In this document: one piece after another, positions 7,995 through 8,538 of the stretch
Layout: each line of letters starts with the position of its first letter
Numbering within the stretch: the stretch's first letter is position 1
NCBI GenBank assembly: GCA_945868195.1
Contig: CAMBLP010000089.1
Coordinates: 1 to 8,538, forward strand
Direction: 5' to 3'
DNA: 8,538 bases
Source: Bordetella parapertussis
Lineage (GTDB): Bacteria; Pseudomonadota; Gammaproteobacteria; Burkholderiales; Burkholderiaceae_B
The notes under the pieces: generated by a model
Seen by the model: the letters and a program-made list of their open reading frames with translations, nothing else
Database searches by the model: none
Told to the model about the DNA's origin: nothing
Made by a program: the position numbers and the translations under genes

Positions 7995-8130
7995 GCGGGG
8001 CTTTTATCAACAACATGACGGGATTGTAGAGGAACAAATTAAGGGTATTTTTCTTTGCTCCAGGTTATGAGGTGCGCCTCATGGCAAAATATGCCCTTAT
8101 CGCTCGCAATGGCCACCCAAAAAACCTTGT
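7995..8130. promoter_or_regulatory. Divergent spacer between recQ and glnS
   Basis: These 136 bases hold the 5' regions of both genes. On the minus strand a TACAAT, five of six matches to a -10 box, lies at 8022-8027 about 28 bases before recQ, but without a convincing -35. On the plus strand TTGTAG (8024-8029), 16 bases, then TATTTT (8046-8051) is a weak candidate for glnS. The right half holds a short leader reading frame, a hairpin and a second small dyad, listed separately. No tRNA and no intrinsic terminator are visible. Confidence 0.35.
8067..8082 (+). promoter_or_regulatory. Hairpin covering the ribosome site and start of the glnS leader frame
   Basis: ATGAGG-TGCG-CCTCAT is a perfect six-base-pair inverted repeat with a four-base loop. 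The left arm contains GAGG (8069-8072), the apparent ribosome binding site of the leader frame, and the right arm contains the first two bases of its ATG at 8081. If transcribed, the hairpin would hide both. As DNA, the near-palindrome GAGGTGCGCCTC could instead be an operator. The repeat is seen directly; either function is inference. Confidence 0.4.
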
Positions 8131-8134
8131 ATGA
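8081..8134 (+). CDS. Candidate 17-residue leader peptide coupled to glnS
   Basis: A short frame encoding [17 protein letters not shown] and then TGA. It is preceded by GAGG with eight bases to the ATG, the best ribosome site in this spacer. Its stop overlaps the glnS start as ATGA (8131-8134), the standard geometry for translational coupling, and glnS itself has no recognisable ribosome site. The peptide contains no glutamine, so a classical amino-acid-starvation attenuator is unlikely; ribosome delivery to glnS is the simpler reading. I recognise no protein family. It would be meaningless if the glnS transcript starts downstream of 8081, and an ATGA overlap of this kind can arise by chance. 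Confidence 0.35.
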   Translation: MAKYALIARNGHPKNLV

Positions 8135-8538
8135 CCACTGAATCCAACGCTCCCGTTACGACTAATTTTCTGCGCAACATTATTGAGTCCGATCTCGCTT
8201 CCCAGCGATTTGTCGGCAAACGATGGGCGGGCTACCCCGGCGCGGCACAAGTGCAAGCGACTGGTGAACTCGACTCAGCGCGGATTCGTACCCGTTTCCC
8301 CCCCGAGCCCAACGGCTACCTGCATATCGGCCATGCCAAGAGTATCTGTTTAAATTTCGGTTTGGCGCGCGACTTTGGGGGTGTCTGTCACCTGCGTTTT
8401 GATGACACGAACCCGGAAAAAGAAGAACAAGAGTATGTAGATGCCATTATTGATGCCGTCAAATGGCTGGGGTTCGACTGGAAGGTCGAAGGCAAGGAGC
8501 ATCTTTATTTTGCCAGCAGCTATTTTGGGGATATGTAT
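8131..8538 (+). CDS. glnS: Glutaminyl-tRNA synthetase, N-terminal part (runs off the window)
   Basis: Class I synthetase that charges tRNA-Gln with glutamine in the cytoplasm; 136 residues are visible of roughly 550-590. [13 protein letters not shown] at 12-24 matches the GlnRS N-terminus. [17 protein letters not shown] (55-71) carries the HIGH signature (65-68), and [17 protein letters not shown] (87-103) is typical of GlnRS; together they separate it from non-discriminating GluRS. Compared with E. coli GlnS as I remember it, about 22 extra residues sit between DLAS and RFPPEP (about residues 25-54). ATG 8131 is the only start giving the conserved N-terminus. The sequence before it is A/C-rich without a Shine-Dalgarno, and its ATG overlaps the stop of an upstream leader frame. 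Divergent from recQ. Confidence 0.96.
   Translation, partial: MTTESNAPVTTNFLRNIIESDLASQRFVGKRWAGYPGAAQVQATGELDSARIRTRFPPEPNGYLHIGHAKSICLNFGLARDFGGVCHLRFDDTNPEKEEQEYVDAIIDAVKWLGFDWKVEGKEHLYFASSYFGDMY

Noticed and set aside
8109..8130. Upstream ATG as a longer GlnS start
   Set aside because: The ATG at 8109 is out of frame with glnS and meets a stop at 8139-8141.
8109..8141. Alternative 10-residue frame [10 protein letters not shown] overlapping the glnS start
   Set aside because: It contains a Gln codon, which is tempting for attenuation, but has no ribosome site, only one Gln, and no terminator pair downstream.
8065..8256. 63-codon minus-strand frame over the glnS start region
   Set aside because: It is antisense to the conserved GlnRS N-terminus, shows no motif, and has no support as a gene.
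1..8538. tRNA genes, insertion sequences, CRISPR repeats, phage or defence genes
   Set aside because: Both strands were read for these; coding fills nearly everything and no cloverleaf, direct-repeat array, transposase or defence motif was found.

Overview
The window carries seven protein genes (five complete, two cut by the window edges) packed almost without gaps, plus one candidate leader peptide. Protein sequences, above all RuvB and GlnS, look like those of the betaproteobacterial order Burkholderiales, family Alcaligenaceae (Bordetella, Alcaligenes, Advenella and relatives). A periplasmic receptor of the Bug/TTT family, hugely expanded in that group, fits. Base composition by eye is moderately GC-rich, lower than Bordetella. 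That points to a lower-GC member of the family, but the species cannot be named. I see no mobile elements, CRISPR arrays, RNA genes or long repeats. This looks like ordinary chromosome.

Left part (1-4927). A class III PLP aminotransferase runs rightwards and ends tail-to-tail on a four-gene leftward unit, with the two stop codons overlapping. Read in its own direction the unit is: a serine-racemase-like PLP lyase, best matched to threo-3-hydroxy-L-aspartate ammonia-lyase; an atypical NAD(P)-binding SDR of the NDUFA9-like type; an extended SDR sugar-nucleotide-type epimerase/dehydratase; and a Bug-type solute receptor with a signal peptide. Gaps of 21, 11 and at most 18 bases make it very likely one operon. 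Its overall role is not known; uptake and breakdown of a hydroxylated acid is one inference.

Middle (4928-7994). A 97-base divergent spacer separates that operon from ruvB (Holliday-junction branch-migration motor), which runs rightwards and meets recQ (3'-5' DNA helicase) tail-to-tail with 15 bases between stops. The two DNA-repair genes are therefore neighbours but not co-transcribed, and ruvB lacks ruvA or ruvC next to it.

Right end (7995-8538). A 136-base divergent spacer leads to glnS (glutaminyl-tRNA synthetase), truncated by the window end. The glnS start has no visible ribosome binding site. Just upstream lies a 17-codon reading frame with its own Shine-Dalgarno sequence inside a small hairpin; its stop overlaps the glnS start as ATGA. 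This arrangement suggests translational coupling and is the most interesting unexplained structure in the window.
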